From the NCBI GenBank assembly GCA_964291635.2, contig OZ219890.1, positions 930,001 to 994,000 of the forward strand: a DNA stretch of 64,000 nt, read 5' to 3'. Source of the stretch: JAPPHA01 sp964291635. GTDB lineage: Bacteria; Pseudomonadota; Alphaproteobacteria; Rhodobacterales; Rhodobacteraceae. Shown piece after piece: positions 63,324 through 64,000 of the stretch (position 1 is the stretch's first letter; each line of letters begins with the position of its first letter). A model generated the notes under the pieces. The model saw only the letters and a list, made by a program, of their open reading frames with translations, searched no databases and was not told where the DNA came from. Position numbers and translations under genes: made by a program.

Positions 63324-64000
63324 ATGGCTCTCAACGTCGAGCGCATCCCAAACAGGGGCGGACGCCCCACCGTCCTCATCCGCGAAGCCTGGCGCGAAGG
63401 CAAACGCATCAAAAAACGCACCCGCGCCAACCTCACCGGCCTGCCCGAACACATCGTCAGCGGCATCGATACCCTCCTCAGGGGCGGTGTCGCCGTCCGC
63501 AACCTCAACGACGTCTTCGCCATCAAGAGGGCGGTTCCCCACGGCCACGTGGCGGCGGTGTTGGGAACGTTCCGGTCCCTGGGCCTGGTCCGCATCCTCG
63601 GCCGCAAGGCAGAGCGCATGCGGGATCTCGCCGTCGCCGCCATTGTCGCGCGCATCGTCGATCCCGCCTCCAAGCTCGCCACCGCCCGGGCGCTGTCGCC
63701 CGAGACCGCATCCACCAGCCTCGGGGCCGTGCTCGGGCTCGGCCCCGTCACCGGCAACGAGATGCTGGCCATGCTCGACTGGCTGCTGAAGCGCCAGCCC
63801 TGGATCGAGAAGAGCCTCGCCAACCGCCACCTCGGGGGCGGCAATACCCTTGTTCTCCATGATGTTTCCAGTTCGTTCCTGGAGGGACGGTGCTGCCCGC
63901 TCGCGGCCTTCGGCCACAACCGCGACGGCAAGACGGGCAAGCAGCAGATCACCTACGGACTGCTCTGTGCCGCGAACGGCTGTCCGGTTGCGGTGGAGGT
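63324..64000 (+). CDS. IS1634-type transposase, partial at window end
   Basis: Open frame from ATG 63324 to the last base (225 codons), N-terminal half of a transposase. It reads GRPTVLIREAWREGKRIKKR, TRANLTGLPEHIVSGIDTLL, VAAIVARIVDPASKLATARA, LHDVSSSFLEGRCCPLAAFG and HNRDGKTGKQQITYGLLCAA, the same order of blocks as the IS1634 copy at 60 kb but clearly divergent in sequence. Its orientation is opposite to the other copies. It looks intact as far as visible. Confidence 0.87.
   Translation, partial: MALNVERIPNRGGRPTVLIREAWREGKRIKKRTRANLTGLPEHIVSGIDTLLRGGVAVRNLNDVFAIKRAVPHGHVAAVLGTFRSLGLVRILGRKAERMRDLAVAAIVARIVDPASKLATARALSPETASTSLGAVLGLGPVTGNEMLAMLDWLLKRQPWIEKSLANRHLGGGNTLVLHDVSSSFLEGRCCPLAAFGHNRDGKTGKQQITYGLLCAANGCPVAVE

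Noticed and set aside
1..64000. CRISPR arrays, tRNA or rRNA genes
   Set aside because: No regularly spaced direct repeats and no recognisable tRNA or rRNA stretches were seen on reading; a covariance search was not possible.

Overview
The window is GC-rich and reads as the accessory part of an alphaproteobacterial chromosome or large plasmid. The evidence is the Ti-plasmid-type TraB, the Trb-type conjugation genes, the oxoprolinase/GMC/TauD catabolic genes, the TRAP and family-5 ABC binding proteins, and the IS1634, IS5, IS3, ISKra4 and Tn3 remnants. No rRNA, tRNA or CRISPR array was recognised. Many genes are broken by stops, frameshifts or IS insertions, so this is a landing zone for mobile DNA.

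Layout. 0.4-2.3 kb: a TauD-type dioxygenase and an SRPBCC protein with the stub of a coupled ArsR-like regulator. 3.0-5.8 kb: an island with a HEPN-like protein and a RES/Xre toxin-antitoxin pair, bounded on both sides by decayed tails of tyrosine recombinases. 6.1-13.4 kb: an IS3 scrap, an NCS2-type permease with an extra C-terminal ATPase-like domain, an IS5 scrap, a TrpB2 / beta-RFAP-synthase-like / DUF1330 operon, and a GMC oxidoreductase. 14.3-19.4 kb: a truncated IS1634 copy, then an orphan HyuB, a family-5 binding protein and a divergent XRE-cupin regulator. 19.5-26.8 kb: a graveyard of ISKra4, integrase, pentapeptide-protein, IS1634, Tn3 transposase and resolvase fragments, with a HigBA pair.

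27.3-44.8 kb is the centrepiece: two divergent operons around a 62-bp control region and a winged-helix gene. The minus operon encodes TrbB, TrbC, TrbG, TrbH, TrbD (VirB11, B2, B9, B7-like, B3), a PilO2-like protein, and three staphylococcal-nuclease-like proteins in a row. The plus operon encodes a LysM/TcpQ protein, a PilN-type secretin lipoprotein, TrbE, TrbJ, a small protein, TrbL, TrbF, TrbI (VirB4, B5, B6, B8, B10), a lysozyme-like protein and TraB. Almost every junction is a 4-20 bp overlap. A complete Trb-type mating channel is therefore interleaved with the type IVb pilus secretin module (PilN/PilO/TcpQ) and predicted exported or membrane-tethered nucleases. No relaxase, coupling protein or prepilin is visible here. 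An ORC/STAND-like AAA ATPase and a TraF remnant follow.

46-64 kb: a 471-aa protein of unknown function, a frameshifted 3-hydroxyanthranilate dioxygenase with a truncated TRAP transporter, HicAB, an operon of three exported proteins led by a trypsin-like lipoprotein protease, an IS1634 copy interrupted by a group II intron, a decayed peptidoglycan-binding/ankyrin gene, a second HigBA pair, and a further IS1634-type transposase running off the end.
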